Notes: generated by a model not told the origin, from the letters alone. A stretch of DNA of 64,000 nt from Bordetella parapertussis (GCA_945866125.1 CAMBFZ010000019.1:7605-71604); one strand, 5' to 3'; positions 43,814 to 53,239 are shown, counted from the stretch's first letter. Program-made: numbers and translations.

Positions 43814-44395
43814 TTAAGCGTCGGCCGGGGGAGTTGGCTCGGGAGCGGCCGCTGCTGGCGCTTCCGCTGCTGGTGCTGCTGCCGCTGGAGCCGCTTCGGC
43901 GGTGCCGGAAGTTGCTGCAGTTCGGACTTCCTTGAGTCCTTCGGTATTGCCGACGACGTTGGCGAGCAGGCCGCCAAGTTCATCATTACCGTCAAGCTTC
44001 GAGAGCAAATCGCGCAGCTCAAGACGTGCTTCAAGCAATTTCTTTAAGCGGGGAACTTGGTCAACGATGGCTTCTGGATGAAAATCAGCGAATTTTTTGA
44101 AATTCAGCTCGACCTTCAAATTACCGTCACCCTTCATCGTGTCAGCCACGCTCATGTCCAGACGAGGAGCGAGCTTGCCCATGATTTCGTCAAAATTGTC
44201 GCGGTCAATCTCGACAAAGCGGCGGTCTTTCAGTTTGATCGGCGCCGCGGCCGGCTTGCCAAGCAAGTCAGCCATCACGCCAACGACGAGCGGCAGCTCT
44301 TTTTTCTCTACTGCATCGCCAATTTCAACGTCATATGTAATTTGAACCCGTGGTGGTCGGTTTCTTCCTACCCACTTTTGCAGACTATCAGCCAT
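43814..44395 (-). CDS. tssB: TssB, small sheath protein
   Basis: 193 residues. Opens SLQKWVGRNRPPRVQITYDVE and has PLVVGVMADLLGKP, as usual for the family. The C-terminus has an Ala/Pro/Glu-rich tail (about residues 160-193) not needed for the sheath and longer than in many homologues. First gene of the T6SS operon; a palindrome shared with neighbouring operons lies about 90 bases upstream. Confidence 0.92.
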   Translation of the reverse strand: MADSLQKWVGRNRPPRVQITYDVEIGDAVEKKELPLVVGVMADLLGKPAAAPIKLKDRRFVEIDRDNFDEIMGKLAPRLDMSVADTMKGDGNLKVELNFKKFADFHPEAIVDQVPRLKKLLEARLELRDLLSKLDGNDELGGLLANVVGNTEGLKEVRTAATSGTAEAAPAAAAPAAEAPAAAAPEPTPPADA

Positions 44396-44483
44396 TGATC
44401 GGTACCCCCTGAAAACAAACTGGTTTGAACAGGGTCCGATTTCCTAGACCCGAGATTTTATTGCTTGAACGAAAGATTAACTC

Positions 44484-44495
44484 ATACTTTAGTAT
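44484..44495. promoter_or_regulatory. Palindrome ATACTTTAGTAT upstream of tssB
   Basis: The 12-mer ATACTTTAGTAT reads as ATACTAAAGTAT on the other strand. It lies in the 171-base gap between the coiled-coil gene and tssB. The same element is upstream of the coiled-coil gene (11 of 12) and of the operon starting at 56107 (12 of 12). A possible common operator. Confidence 0.5.
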
Positions 44496-44566
44496 TAAAT
44501 CAAGGTTTTTTTAAAACTAAGTGAATATTTATTGCAAACGCCTGTTTTGAGAGCGGGCGCGCGCGC

Positions 44567-45196
44567 TCAGCAGAGTTTATTGAGCAGCTTTTCCGCCATC
44601 ACGGTTGCCAGACGGCTGCGCATGCGGGTCACGCTCAATCGCTCCTGTTCCAGCTTGGCCACGCTATGAATCTGGTCGATCAGACGCAGTTTTGCCTTGT
44701 CAATCGATTGCTGCGTAAGCTTCAACTCGGCCCGTAACTCTTCGCGTCTGACGATTTTTGATGACATATCATGCAGCGCATCGGTGATGATGTGCCAGGG
44801 ACTTGTCGCGCTGTCCGGCAAGCCTTCTTGTAGCTGGGAGAACAGTAGGTTGAGGTTTTCCCCCAGTTCGGCGATGGATTCGACAGAAAATGGCTGGGTG
44901 CTGTCCTCGGCAATAGACGATACGGCCAGGTCGATTAACTGGTTGGTTTCGGCAACGCGGCGGGCTAAGTCTTCAAATCCGGCCGGCATTTTGTCGAATA
45001 AATCCTCGCCCGAGATGCGCTCATCAATGCGAGTTGTGTCCAATTGCAGGGACTCATGGGATCGGGCTTCGCGCGTCTCAGGACGATGAAAGCTGCGACC
45101 AAACGGGTTGTCCTGCCTGGCTGGCGGATTGGTGCGGGCGCGAAATCCGTCTTCCGCTGATCCGTCGTCGCCGGGAGGGCTCGGTGGCTTTTGCAT
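44567..45196 (-). CDS. Unrecognised coiled-coil protein next to T6SS operon
   Basis: 209 residues, not recognised. AAAGGAGT lies seven bases before the ATG. Residues 1-50 are polar and Pro/Arg-rich, likely disordered; residues 75-205 are predicted helical with long heptad stretches (REELRAELKLTQQSIDKAKLRLI; HSVAKLEQERLSV). No TM segment or signal peptide. It reads towards tssB and could share regulation with the secretion system through the palindrome upstream of both. A role as T6SS accessory or regulator is inference from place only. Confidence 0.6.
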   Translation of the reverse strand: MQKPPSPPGDDGSAEDGFRARTNPPARQDNPFGRSFHRPETREARSHESLQLDTTRIDERISGEDLFDKMPAGFEDLARRVAETNQLIDLAVSSIAEDSTQPFSVESIAELGENLNLLFSQLQEGLPDSATSPWHIITDALHDMSSKIVRREELRAELKLTQQSIDKAKLRLIDQIHSVAKLEQERLSVTRMRSRLATVMAEKLLNKLC

Positions 45197-45229
45197 TTTT
45201 TTTACTCCTTTGGTATCACCGGAGAAATC

Positions 45230-45241
45230 ACACTAAAGTAT
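45230..45241. promoter_or_regulatory. Palindrome-like ACACTAAAGTAT between divergent genes
   Basis: Matches ATACTAAAGTAT at 11 of 12 positions. It lies between the leftward coiled-coil gene (start 45196) and the rightward histidine kinase gene (start 45337), so a factor bound here could act on either. Confidence 0.45.
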
Positions 45242-45336
45242 AATTCAAAAAAATTCTGCAATGAAACTTTATTAATGTCCGGACCTGCATTGGGCCAGAT
45301 AATCCGGATATAAACGATTCGCGGGGGGAGCAATTC

Positions 45337-47118
45337 GTGCCTGATAACGCCAGCGGCAACCCGTCTTTCCTGGTACTCGCTAGCCTGAGTCTGGCCGGTA
45401 TGCTGGTCGTATTTCCGCACGCGGCGCAGGCGCCGCTGTCGCCTTACGGGCTGGCTTGGCTGGGCAGTTTGATTGTGTTGGGGGCGGAGCAGTTATTTCG
45501 GAGTTGGCGCTGGTCTGAGCAGGGCCGGTTTCCAGTCGATGATTTGCTGTTGGTGCTGACTGCTGTGCTGTGGTCTATCGGCTTTGCTTTTGGCTGGCAG
45601 GTGGCGCCAGCGGGGCTGCAAATTGCGATGACGGTGGCGATTGCTGCGTTGGTGCTGGTGATGGCGGCGACGTATTACGCCAGGCGCTGGGCTTGTCTGA
45701 CGGCGATTGCTTTGCTGGGTTTGCCGTGTGCACTTGTTGTGTTGGCGGCTCCGGGTAGCTTGCCGTTTATGGGAGTGGCGCTGACTATTCTGAGCGCGCT
45801 GTGCATGGTGGTGGTAGCCCGTTTCTCACGCTGGATAGATCGCGATGCGGAAGCGCGGGGCCGTGTTGCAGGTTTGCTTGAACAGGTTGCGCAGCGCAGG
45901 CTTGAGTTGCAAGAGGCCGAGATTAACCGTTCGCGTTTTCTTGCCTCGATCAGTCACGATCTGCGTCAGCCCATGCATGCCATCAATCTCTATATCGGTA
46001 GCATCGAACGTAGTTTGCTCTCGGCACAGCAGGCCTCTGACGAGCGGCTTCGGGCGTCGGAGAGTGTGCTGCGCTTGAAGCAGAGCGTGGGCTACATGAA
46101 TGATATTTTCGACAGCCTGCTCGATGTGAGTCAGCTCGATACGGGTGTGGTGCGGGTCTCGCTGGATCGCGTGCAGGCGCTGCCGTTTTGCAAGCGTTTG
46201 CTTGAACAATTTACCCGCACGGCTGAGGAACTCGGGATACGCATTGAGCTGTGTGGCGAGGGCGCGGAGCAGATTTTTCTGCAGACTGACACGCGTCTGC
46301 TAGAGCGGATTGTGCGCAATTTCCTTAGCAATGCGTTGCGCTATACGCGCAAGGGCGGCATTCGTTTGCGACTACGTGTGCGCGATGGGGTATGCCGCAT
46401 CTCGGTAGTGGATACCGGTGTCGGTATTCCGATTGCGATGAAGAAAAAAATCTTTGATGAGTTTATGCGTCTGGATCAATCCGCCAGTTCGCTGGGCTCC
46501 AAGGGTGTGGGACTGGGGCTGTCCATTGCCAGAAGACTAGCCGCAAGGATTGGCGCGCACATCTCGCTGCATAGTTATGTCGGAATGGGTTCGGTGTTTG
46601 CCGTTGATGTGCCGCTGTCGACCAAGCGGCCTTCGCTGCAAGAGCGGCATGCGCTACGCGAAGAGCGAATTTTGCAGGCGGTACTGCCCAATATTACGAT
46701 GAGCCACGCCGAGGACACGCTGCTTGTTTGTCTAGAGACGGATCCGGATATCAGTAATGCGATGTCGCTACTGGCACCGGCTTTGGGTCTGCGTTTATTG
46801 GTGGCCACCTCAAGCGCCGCCGTCATCGCGGAGCTGGGCCGGTTGCACCGGATTCCGGATTTACTTTTGATTGATAGTCAGCTGCCAAGCGAGACTGCAC
46901 TGCAGGCCTTGGCCAGTATTAATGATGAATTCAACCTCGACATCCCGGCTATTGTGCTCAGCTCTGATATGTCGATGGAGCTGGCAACGCTGGACAGGTG
47001 CTTGCCGGTGACGGTGCTGCAAAAACCGTTTTCGTCGGATCGGCTGCATGAGGCGATTAATGCCGGGCTGTCAAAATCCAAGGAACAGAGGGCACAACTG
47101 CGGCTGGGGGATTTTTAA
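45337..47118 (+). CDS. Membrane-bound hybrid sensor histidine kinase
   Basis: 593 residues from a GTG at 45337 preceded by GGGGGGAG. The N-terminal ~170 residues hold about five or six TM segments with short loops, so the signal is probably sensed in the membrane. A short linker leads to the HisKA motif SISHDLRQP (His near 207), the N box (RNFLSNALRYT), G1 (VVDTGVGI) and G2 (GVGLGLSIARRLA). The C-terminal receiver keeps the phospho-acceptor Asp near 513 (LLLIDSQLP) and the Lys near 563 (LQKPF). The likely output partner is the NarL-type regulator at 52574, five kilobases away across an apparent insertion. Confidence 0.85.
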   Translation: MPDNASGNPSFLVLASLSLAGMLVVFPHAAQAPLSPYGLAWLGSLIVLGAEQLFRSWRWSEQGRFPVDDLLLVLTAVLWSIGFAFGWQVAPAGLQIAMTVAIAALVLVMAATYYARRWACLTAIALLGLPCALVVLAAPGSLPFMGVALTILSALCMVVVARFSRWIDRDAEARGRVAGLLEQVAQRRLELQEAEINRSRFLASISHDLRQPMHAINLYIGSIERSLLSAQQASDERLRASESVLRLKQSVGYMNDIFDSLLDVSQLDTGVVRVSLDRVQALPFCKRLLEQFTRTAEELGIRIELCGEGAEQIFLQTDTRLLERIVRNFLSNALRYTRKGGIRLRLRVRDGVCRISVVDTGVGIPIAMKKKIFDEFMRLDQSASSLGSKGVGLGLSIARRLAARIGAHISLHSYVGMGSVFAVDVPLSTKRPSLQERHALREERILQAVLPNITMSHAEDTLLVCLETDPDISNAMSLLAPALGLRLLVATSSAAVIAELGRLHRIPDLLLIDSQLPSETALQALASINDEFNLDIPAIVLSSDMSMELATLDRCLPVTVLQKPFSSDRLHEAINAGLSKSKEQRAQLRLGDF

Positions 47119-47326
47119 GCAGCACAACAAAGTCCTCTAGCGAGGCCTCGCCAAGTATGCGGCGCCGCTGACCAGGCTGTTTGGTCTGGTTAATCTGGTG
47201 CTGGCTACATGGCGATTGATGGCCGGTCATGCCCAAGATGCGTGCTGAAAACGGGGTAAGGCGCAATAACTGCACAAAGCGCTCGAATTGGCCATGTCGA
47301 GACATCGGTTAAAAGAAAATGGTCAA
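47119..47326. other. Non-coding stretch after kinase gene
   Basis: No gene recognised. A short open frame on the minus strand (to 47305) runs into the kinase gene and has no supporting signals. Ends in AAGAAAATGG (47313-47322), repeated at 47875-47884 beyond the IS remnant. Confidence 0.4.
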
Positions 47327-47820
47327 AAAATTGGACGACTGAACAGGCGTCCCAATATTAAGCAACTGGAAAAGCGTTCAGCAACGGCGTTGTCGTGGCA
47401 GTTACCACGTTGGCTCATGCTTGGCTGCTGATTGTGTATCTTCAAAAACGCTTGCCAATCATAGCTGCTGAATTGACTGCCCTGATCGGCTGCACCACGA
47501 CGGTAGATTGAGGCTGAGGACGCTACACGGCCATCAGCAGGGCGTTGATGGCGAAATCGCGGTCGATGCGCGGTCCCATCGTCCAGCCAGTCACCTGACG
47601 CGAGAATAAATCAAAAACGGCAGACAGGAATAGCCAGCCTTCGTGCGTCCGAATATAGGTGCTGTTCTTGATCCAGGCCCGATTGGGCTGCTTCACATCA
47701 AATTGTCGCTGCAGGTGGCTCGGCGCCATGACGGCAGCTCCAGCCAAGGGTAATAGCCGCTGGGATGAAACACCATCATCTTGCAGAGACGCCGCATTTC
47801 CCGGGACGATTCAGATTTTG
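47327..47820 (-). mobile_element. Degenerate IS3-family transposase (orfB) remnant
   Basis: Fragments of an IS3-type orfB lie in order on the minus strand: SREMRRLCKMMVFHPSGYY (near 47800-47740), then after an apparent internal deletion PNRAWIKNSTYIRTHEGWLF and VFDLFSRQVTGW, then past a stop and frameshift DQGSQFSSYDWQAFLK and SMSQRGNCHDNAVAE. The first catalytic Asp (normally WxTDITYI) has become Asn. Frameshifts, a stop and missing ends show it is dead. A ten-base direct repeat AAGAAAATGG flanks it at 47313 and 47875. From 47820 to the calpain gene no other gene is seen. Confidence 0.8.
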
Positions 47821-47995
47821 TCACGGCGCTGACCGCATCCAGCGCTCAAGTAGCCTGTTCGACGCGGCCATTATAAGAAAATGGCCCAAAAACCGACCAA
47901 CGTATAAGAGCTTGCGCAAAACAGTGCGTAAAATTGATTGGTGCACTTCCTTGGCTTGTAATCACTCATTATTTATTTTGTCCATGTTTAAGATG

Positions 47996-48013
47996 TTTTA
48001 ACGACAGTTAAAA
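47996..48013. promoter_or_regulatory. Inverted repeat upstream of calpain-RTX gene
   Basis: TTTTAAC-GACA-GTTAAAA, a perfect inverted repeat of 7-bp arms, about 113 bases before the ATG at 48126. AT-rich promoter-like sequence follows it. Possible operator. Confidence 0.35.
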
Positions 48014-48125
48014 TCGTGTAATGTATGGCCACTGCGAGATATGAACAAGTTTTACTGTCGACTAAGATCCAATCTAAGTAGTTATCTATCCAATAACATT
48101 GAATAATTTAAAAGAGGCGTCCGCA

Positions 48126-50996
48126 ATGTCCCAAGACTTTCAAGCCGCTAACCAGATTTCTAGTCAGCCAATTACCCGTGACGTTAGCGACAGCGGCGCC
48201 ATTCTATTTATCGATGGTGACGGAAATTGGCTAGTTGGATCGACAAATTCGGCGGTCAAGTCGTACATCGAAATTCATACAGCGACCGATGATAACGTCA
48301 CCGATGCTACGTTCGGGTTGACGGCACAATCTGTCACAAAGGTAGAAACTGGTGGTTATATTTTATATCTTGAAGATACACAGGATGGGGAGTTTTATAC
48401 CGTCGAAGTGAGCGCCGATGGGGTGTTTGATTTTGATAATGTCACCTTAATGTCTTCCGATGATATTCATAATTACGAAGAAGACGAGGGTGAAGACATA
48501 GACGATTCAGGCAATATTGGTGGTGATGATTGGATCCATGATGACGGCTATTTAGATATTACCGTCGGCGCCGACGGATCTTATGAAATAACGCGTGAGG
48601 ATGGTACCTCGGTCATTATTAACTACGACGGCAAACCTATCGACCACGAATGGTTGACAGACGGTGGTTATGAGCTTTTGGAAGCTGTTCCTGATCCTTC
48701 TGCGGTCGATGGTCTGGGCTTTGCGGTTTATGCGTACCATGCTGGATATGATTTTGTGTTTACATTATGGTTAGATTCCTCCGGAAACATTACCAATATT
48801 CCTTCCAACGATAACGATAACGATAATTGGGAAGATGACGTGGTGATTAATACCGATACCGATGACGATACGGATATTAATGAAGGTGGCGATACCGATA
48901 TCGTAACGGGATGGGCCGCTGATCTAAAAACATCGTATCTCCAAACTGCCCTCACCGAAGGTGGCATGGTTGAAGGCGGCATTACGCATGCCGAGGCAGT
49001 ATCCCTGTTCCAGGGGCTTGCTTCTGACCTCACGTCTTCCGGCGTATCGGTTATCAGTGACGATGTAATGCAAGATCTCACGAGTATCGCCGCGCGAGCG
49101 GATGGTTTGTTTACGTCAACCAATATGCTCGGAGAAGAAAATAACTATCTGTCCAGCGTCGTCGTTGAGCTGATCCACGGGTCTCCCGCGAACGCATTTT
49201 ATACAGGGGGCGCATCACAACAAACCCAGCTTGGTAATATCGGTGATGGCACCAGCATTGCGAATTTCGAAAAATTAATTGATAAATGGTTGCTCGGAAA
49301 AGATGTGCCGCAGGCATTGACGGGAGGCGATTCGGCTAATCCGGATGGCACGGGTGCAAGCGGCAACTATAGCGTGATCGACGGCGAGATGTTCATTGAT
49401 GGCGCAAGCGGTGAAGAGGTGGCGCAGCAAAATATTGGTGACTGCTATCTCGATGCGTCCTTTATCTCCATCGCTGAGACAAACCCCGACGCTTTCAAGG
49501 CCGCTGCATCAGAAAACGCGTCGGACGGCACCGACAAAACCTGGGGTGTCCGCTTCCTGGATAACAATGGGCAGTCTTATTGGGTCACCGTCAATAATAA
49601 GCTGCCGACCCTATCCGGGGCGGCCAGTGCCACTACAGATGACCTGATCTATAACAAGTCAACGACCACCGGTGAATTATGGCCGTCCTTGTTCGAAAAG
49701 GCCTACGTTCAAGTTAATGAGACAGGCCTGTTGAAGTCGAGCTCTGGTAGCGTTAATGCGTATTGGGCCGTTGAGGGGGGGTGGTCGGTGCCCTTGCTGC
49801 ATATTGCAGGCGGCACATCCATTACGGGCTTTAGTGATTGCATGGACTATGGCGCTGTTGAGGATTGGGTAACAGTTACGTCGCTCAATGCGAGTAACAT
49901 AAATAGTAATATCCAACAGGTAATGAAAGATTTAAATGCAGGTAAGCCAGGATGGCTAGGCTCATGGTCGCAGATTCCCGGTGCGACCGGCAGCACAAAT
50001 TTTGTTTCTGGTCACGCGTACTCTATTGTTGATGCGGAGCCGGATAATCCATCCAACACCACCGTAAAAATATTTAATCCATGGGGCGTTAATGACGGTT
50101 ATGGTTGGGAGTCCCCGTTCACGAAAGAAGTGTCCTTTGTCGTTGACGTTGATTCCTTAAAAAACTTTGGTGTTTTTATTCTGGACTCATCCGCGGCAGT
50201 GGTGAGCAGCACCTCCAGCATGACGCCAGCAGACGTTCATGCCTACCTTGCGGCGGGTAACGAACGGGCTAGCGTGACCGCTGGCGCATTGACAGTAGGA
50301 GATGCCTCGGACGATACCTTGGCAGGCGACGGTTTGGCTAACGTCTTAGTCGGTAAAGACGGCGATGATGCCATCGACGGTGGTGCGGGTAATGACAATT
50401 TGCTGGGTGGCGATGGCGCAGATTCGCTCATCGGTGGAGATGGTATCGACACCGCTGTGTTCACCGGTGTGATTGCTGATTATCTGATCACGGTTGATGC
50501 GGCAGCCTGTACAGTTGTGAATGAGGCCGATTTCAAGCGCACCACCGATAGTCTGACATCGGTAGAGAGATTGCAGTTTACCGATTCGTCGCTGGCGCTC
50601 GACACGGACGGTAACGCGGGTCAGGTTTACCGTCTCTATCAGGTGTTTGATCGCGATCCGACTGAGGGCGACACCACAGGTCTGGGCTATTGGATTGCGC
50701 AGGTCGATGGCGGGATGGACTTATCGGAAGTGGCTGCACGGTTTATCGATTCCACTGAATTCAGCACGACGTATGGTGACAACTTAAGTAATGCCGAATT
50801 CATCACCAGCCTCTACGACAACTTTTTAAACAGAACCGCCGACCAGAGTGGCTTTGACTGGTGGGTGGCGCAGCTTAATACCAATGCAGACACTCGTGCG
50901 ACGGTGTTGGCAGAGTTTTCCGACTCGGCAGAAAATGTCGCCGCGGTAGCCAGCCTGATTGTCGGCGGTATTGGATATACCGAGTTTGTAGCGTAA
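48126..50996 (+). CDS. Calpain-like cysteine protease with RTX repeats and DUF4214
   Basis: 956 residues from the ATG at 48126 (AAGAGG eight bases before); a TTG at 48099 is less likely. No N-terminal signal peptide. Residues 1-290 are Asp/Asn-rich with beta-type repeats (unrecognised). About 420-690 is a family C2 (calpain-type) peptidase with the full triad: Cys440 in IGDCYLDASF, His630 in SGHAYSIV, Asn651 in FNPWG. About 735-785 are Gly/Asp-rich RTX nonapeptides (GGAGNDNLLGGDGADSLIGGDG), then a DUF4214 region to the end. RTX repeats near the C-terminus point to type I secretion and folding with external calcium. No type I transporter genes are adjacent. Lower GC than the flanks. Confidence 0.85.
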   Translation: MSQDFQAANQISSQPITRDVSDSGAILFIDGDGNWLVGSTNSAVKSYIEIHTATDDNVTDATFGLTAQSVTKVETGGYILYLEDTQDGEFYTVEVSADGVFDFDNVTLMSSDDIHNYEEDEGEDIDDSGNIGGDDWIHDDGYLDITVGADGSYEITREDGTSVIINYDGKPIDHEWLTDGGYELLEAVPDPSAVDGLGFAVYAYHAGYDFVFTLWLDSSGNITNIPSNDNDNDNWEDDVVINTDTDDDTDINEGGDTDIVTGWAADLKTSYLQTALTEGGMVEGGITHAEAVSLFQGLASDLTSSGVSVISDDVMQDLTSIAARADGLFTSTNMLGEENNYLSSVVVELIHGSPANAFYTGGASQQTQLGNIGDGTSIANFEKLIDKWLLGKDVPQALTGGDSANPDGTGASGNYSVIDGEMFIDGASGEEVAQQNIGDCYLDASFISIAETNPDAFKAAASENASDGTDKTWGVRFLDNNGQSYWVTVNNKLPTLSGAASATTDDLIYNKSTTTGELWPSLFEKAYVQVNETGLLKSSSGSVNAYWAVEGGWSVPLLHIAGGTSITGFSDCMDYGAVEDWVTVTSLNASNINSNIQQVMKDLNAGKPGWLGSWSQIPGATGSTNFVSGHAYSIVDAEPDNPSNTTVKIFNPWGVNDGYGWESPFTKEVSFVVDVDSLKNFGVFILDSSAAVVSSTSSMTPADVHAYLAAGNERASVTAGALTVGDASDDTLAGDGLANVLVGKDGDDAIDGGAGNDNLLGGDGADSLIGGDGIDTAVFTGVIADYLITVDAAACTVVNEADFKRTTDSLTSVERLQFTDSSLALDTDGNAGQVYRLYQVFDRDPTEGDTTGLGYWIAQVDGGMDLSEVAARFIDSTEFSTTYGDNLSNAEFITSLYDNFLNRTADQSGFDWWVAQLNTNADTRATVLAEFSDSAENVAAVASLIVGGIGYTEFVA

Positions 50997-51006
50997 TTCT
51001 GTAGTA

Positions 51007-51034
51007 AAAAGGGGGGCCGGCTTCGGCCCCCTTT
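51007..51034 (+). terminator. Intrinsic terminator after calpain-RTX gene
   Basis: GC-rich hairpin (GGCCG, GCTT loop, CGGCC) extended by a G-run and C-run with A and T flanks, 11 bases after the stop. The T-tract is short. Confidence 0.7.
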
Positions 51035-51156
51035 CACGTTGCTGGGCTTTGTTCGCTGCTCGGTTAGCGGTCAAAGCGTTCTTGTTCTCCTCACTCAAAT
51101 ACGATCACTTAGCACTTGTTTAGGTGCTAGGTACTTGTTCGAAAGTTTTTTCTGTA

Positions 51157-52410
51157 ATGACTAGCCAAGATAAAGACGAAGCGCTCGCTGAGAATGGCGA
51201 CCCAGTGGCACAACTACGTGCTGGTTTGTATCATTTAGAACAGGGTGAACGTCAGCAGGATTTCAAGAAGGCGCTAAGTTATCTCAGAAAATCTGCAATT
51301 CAAGGAAACATCGAAGCGCAATACCACATGGGGTTGGTGCACAAGCAAGGCAAAGGCGTTGAAGCAAATCCAACGATCGCGCTGAAGTGGTTTTATATTG
51401 CTGCTGAAGCTGGGCATAAACAGGCTATTTCTTTGACCCAAAATGGCGAAACGGGCATGCTTCCCAAGCGGACGAATACCGCAAAAAATCTGTCGAAATA
51501 TTTTAGTGATGCCGTGATGCTGTACAAAGCTTCAGTCGTCAAAAATAAACCAGATTGGCAATTTAAATTGGGATGTTTGTTCGAAGCAGGATTGGGCGTA
51601 GATCAGGATTATGCCGAAGCCGCCCATTGGTACAAGTTGGCGTCCGACCAAAAACATGACGCGGCGCATGCGGCACTAGGCAAGTTGCATTTTCATGGGC
51701 TGGGTGTTGCGAATAGTACGGCCCAAGCGGTCGATTTGTTTACCATCAGTGCGGCCAATGGGAACGCGGATGGGCAGTACCACTTGGGTTATGCCTATGA
51801 AATGGGTATTGGCGTTGAAAAAAATGTAGAAGAAGCCTATCAACTCTATTCGCTTGCTGCTGAAAAAGAACATAAGCTCGCATTGCTGCGTTTGGGTTTG
51901 ATGTTTCGTACTGGTATCGATATCAAGCCTAAGGTCAGTGAAACGGGCATGGCGTCCAAAAAAAAATATGGACTCGCATCAAAATACGAAGAGGCGAGAG
52001 AGCCGGAAAAAGAGTGGCACTCGCAAGACTTTGAAAAATCCCATCAATATTTCAAAAGGTCAGCAGATAAAGGTAGCCCGGACGCGCAGTATTATCTAGG
52101 CACCTTTTATGCGCAGGGACTTGGGATTGCTCAAGATTTTAACGCTGCAGTCAAGTATTTCAGGCTGGCGGTGGCTCAGGGGCATCCAGAAGCGATGTCC
52201 AATCTGGCATTTCTGTACGCGCATGGGCAGGGACTTCTTGCCGATTACCTTAAAGCAGCTATGTGGTACGAGGTGAGCAGACGTCTGGGCTATAAAACAA
52301 TCGAAAAAAACTTGGAATTCGTTTTGAGCAAAATGACGAATGAAGAAGCGCAGGAAGCCAAAGCACTCGCTGCGCGCTGCATAGCGGAAAATTATCAAGG
52401 ATACGATTAA
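51157..52410 (+). CDS. Sel1-repeat protein
   Basis: 417 residues from the ATG at 51157; a GTG at 51124 is also possible and neither has a clear ribosome site. About eight Sel1-type repeats run through the chain (QGNIEAQYHMGLVHKQGKGV; KGSPDAQYYLGTFYAQGLGI; QGHPEAMSNLAFLYAHGQGL), giving a helical solenoid for protein binding. No signal peptide, so cytoplasmic or exported by another route. The gene lies in the apparent insert between the kinase and response-regulator genes, next to the calpain-RTX gene. It is a distant relative of the Sel1 protein at 15413-16945. Role unknown. Confidence 0.75.
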   Translation: MTSQDKDEALAENGDPVAQLRAGLYHLEQGERQQDFKKALSYLRKSAIQGNIEAQYHMGLVHKQGKGVEANPTIALKWFYIAAEAGHKQAISLTQNGETGMLPKRTNTAKNLSKYFSDAVMLYKASVVKNKPDWQFKLGCLFEAGLGVDQDYAEAAHWYKLASDQKHDAAHAALGKLHFHGLGVANSTAQAVDLFTISAANGNADGQYHLGYAYEMGIGVEKNVEEAYQLYSLAAEKEHKLALLRLGLMFRTGIDIKPKVSETGMASKKKYGLASKYEEAREPEKEWHSQDFEKSHQYFKRSADKGSPDAQYYLGTFYAQGLGIAQDFNAAVKYFRLAVAQGHPEAMSNLAFLYAHGQGLLADYLKAAMWYEVSRRLGYKTIEKNLEFVLSKMTNEEAQEAKALAARCIAENYQGYD

Positions 52411-52479
52411 TCGTGTAAGTTATTCAGCGCTGTTGAGTTGTCATACGTGCGCTTTACGACCGTCGCTTGCGTCGGTGCT

Positions 52480-52508
52480 GAAAGGAGGCCGGCTTCGGCC
52501 GCTTTGCT
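52480..52508 (+). terminator. Terminator-like hairpin after Sel1 gene
   Basis: AAAG.AGGCCG, GCTT loop, CGGCCGCTTT. The core GGCCGGCTTCGGCC is the same as in the hairpin at 51007-51034. T-tract weak. Confidence 0.5.
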
Positions 52509-52573
52509 TTGTGGGATCTGGTTTGCCGAATGGTCAAAGCGAGATTTCTGGCATACGTTTTTCAACGCAGCGT

Positions 52574-53239
52574 TCACGCCTTATTCGTAAAAAGCCCCAG
52601 ACGCTGCGCGACCAGCACGGCTTGGGTGCGGCTGACGACTTGTAATTCACGGAAGATCGCCCCGACGTGAGATTTGGCGGTGATTTCGGTGATACCCAAA
52701 CTGTCGGCAATCTCTCGGTTGCTATTGCCCTGACAAATCATCGACAGCACTTGCAGCTGCCGGTCGGTCAGGGTGATGCGCTTGATGCTTGCGCTGTCGG
52801 CCGCACCGCTGCTGCTGAGCCATTCGCCGGTTTGCAGTTCACCTTCCAACGCGCGCGATACCAGGGAGAGCATGTCTTCCATCGGCGCCCCTTTGCTGAT
52901 AAAGGCCGACGATCCGGCGCCCAGACAGGCACCAACCTGTAATTCATCATCGCTGCCGGAGACGGTGATGATGCTGATTTCCGGGCCCAGAGAAAGTACG
53001 CGCCGAATGGCGGCGAGTCCGCCTAAGCCGGGCAGGCCCAGATCGATCAGGACCCACCAGCGAATTTTTTTTGATTTTTTGAGTGCAGCTTCCAGTAAGG
53101 CGATACCGTCTTCGGCGTTGCTGCAGGATTCAACGCGTAATTCCGGAAAGCGGGTGCGTAAAGCGTCCGCCATCGCCAGGCGGATCATGGGGTGGTCGTC
53201 AACGACCAGGAAAGATTGGGCTTTATCCATTGCTGGCAT
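52574..53239 (-). CDS. NarL/LuxR-type response regulator
   Basis: 221 residues from the ATG at 53239 (or 218 from 53230); a longer frame to 53317 has no support. Receiver domain: acidic pair in LVVDDHP, phospho-acceptor Asp near 66 (LIDLGLPG), Lys in FISKGAP. C-terminal LuxR-type helix-turn-helix: LTDRQLQVLSMICQG.SNREIADSLGI. All key residues are present. It lies downstream of the three-gene membrane operon on the same strand and may be part of it. The hybrid kinase at 45337 is the nearest kinase and a plausible partner. Confidence 0.85.
   Translation of the reverse strand: MPAMDKAQSFLVVDDHPMIRLAMADALRTRFPELRVESCSNAEDGIALLEAALKKSKKIRWWVLIDLGLPGLGGLAAIRRVLSLGPEISIITVSGSDDELQVGACLGAGSSAFISKGAPMEDMLSLVSRALEGELQTGEWLSSSGAADSASIKRITLTDRQLQVLSMICQGNSNREIADSLGITEITAKSHVGAIFRELQVVSRTQAVLVAQRLGLFTNKA

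Noticed and set aside
47057..47305. Minus-strand open frame after the kinase gene
   Set aside because: Overlaps the kinase coding end, no ribosome site, no known domain.
47765..48001. Plus-strand open frame before the calpain gene
   Set aside because: Runs antisense to the IS3 remnant and has no protein-like pattern.
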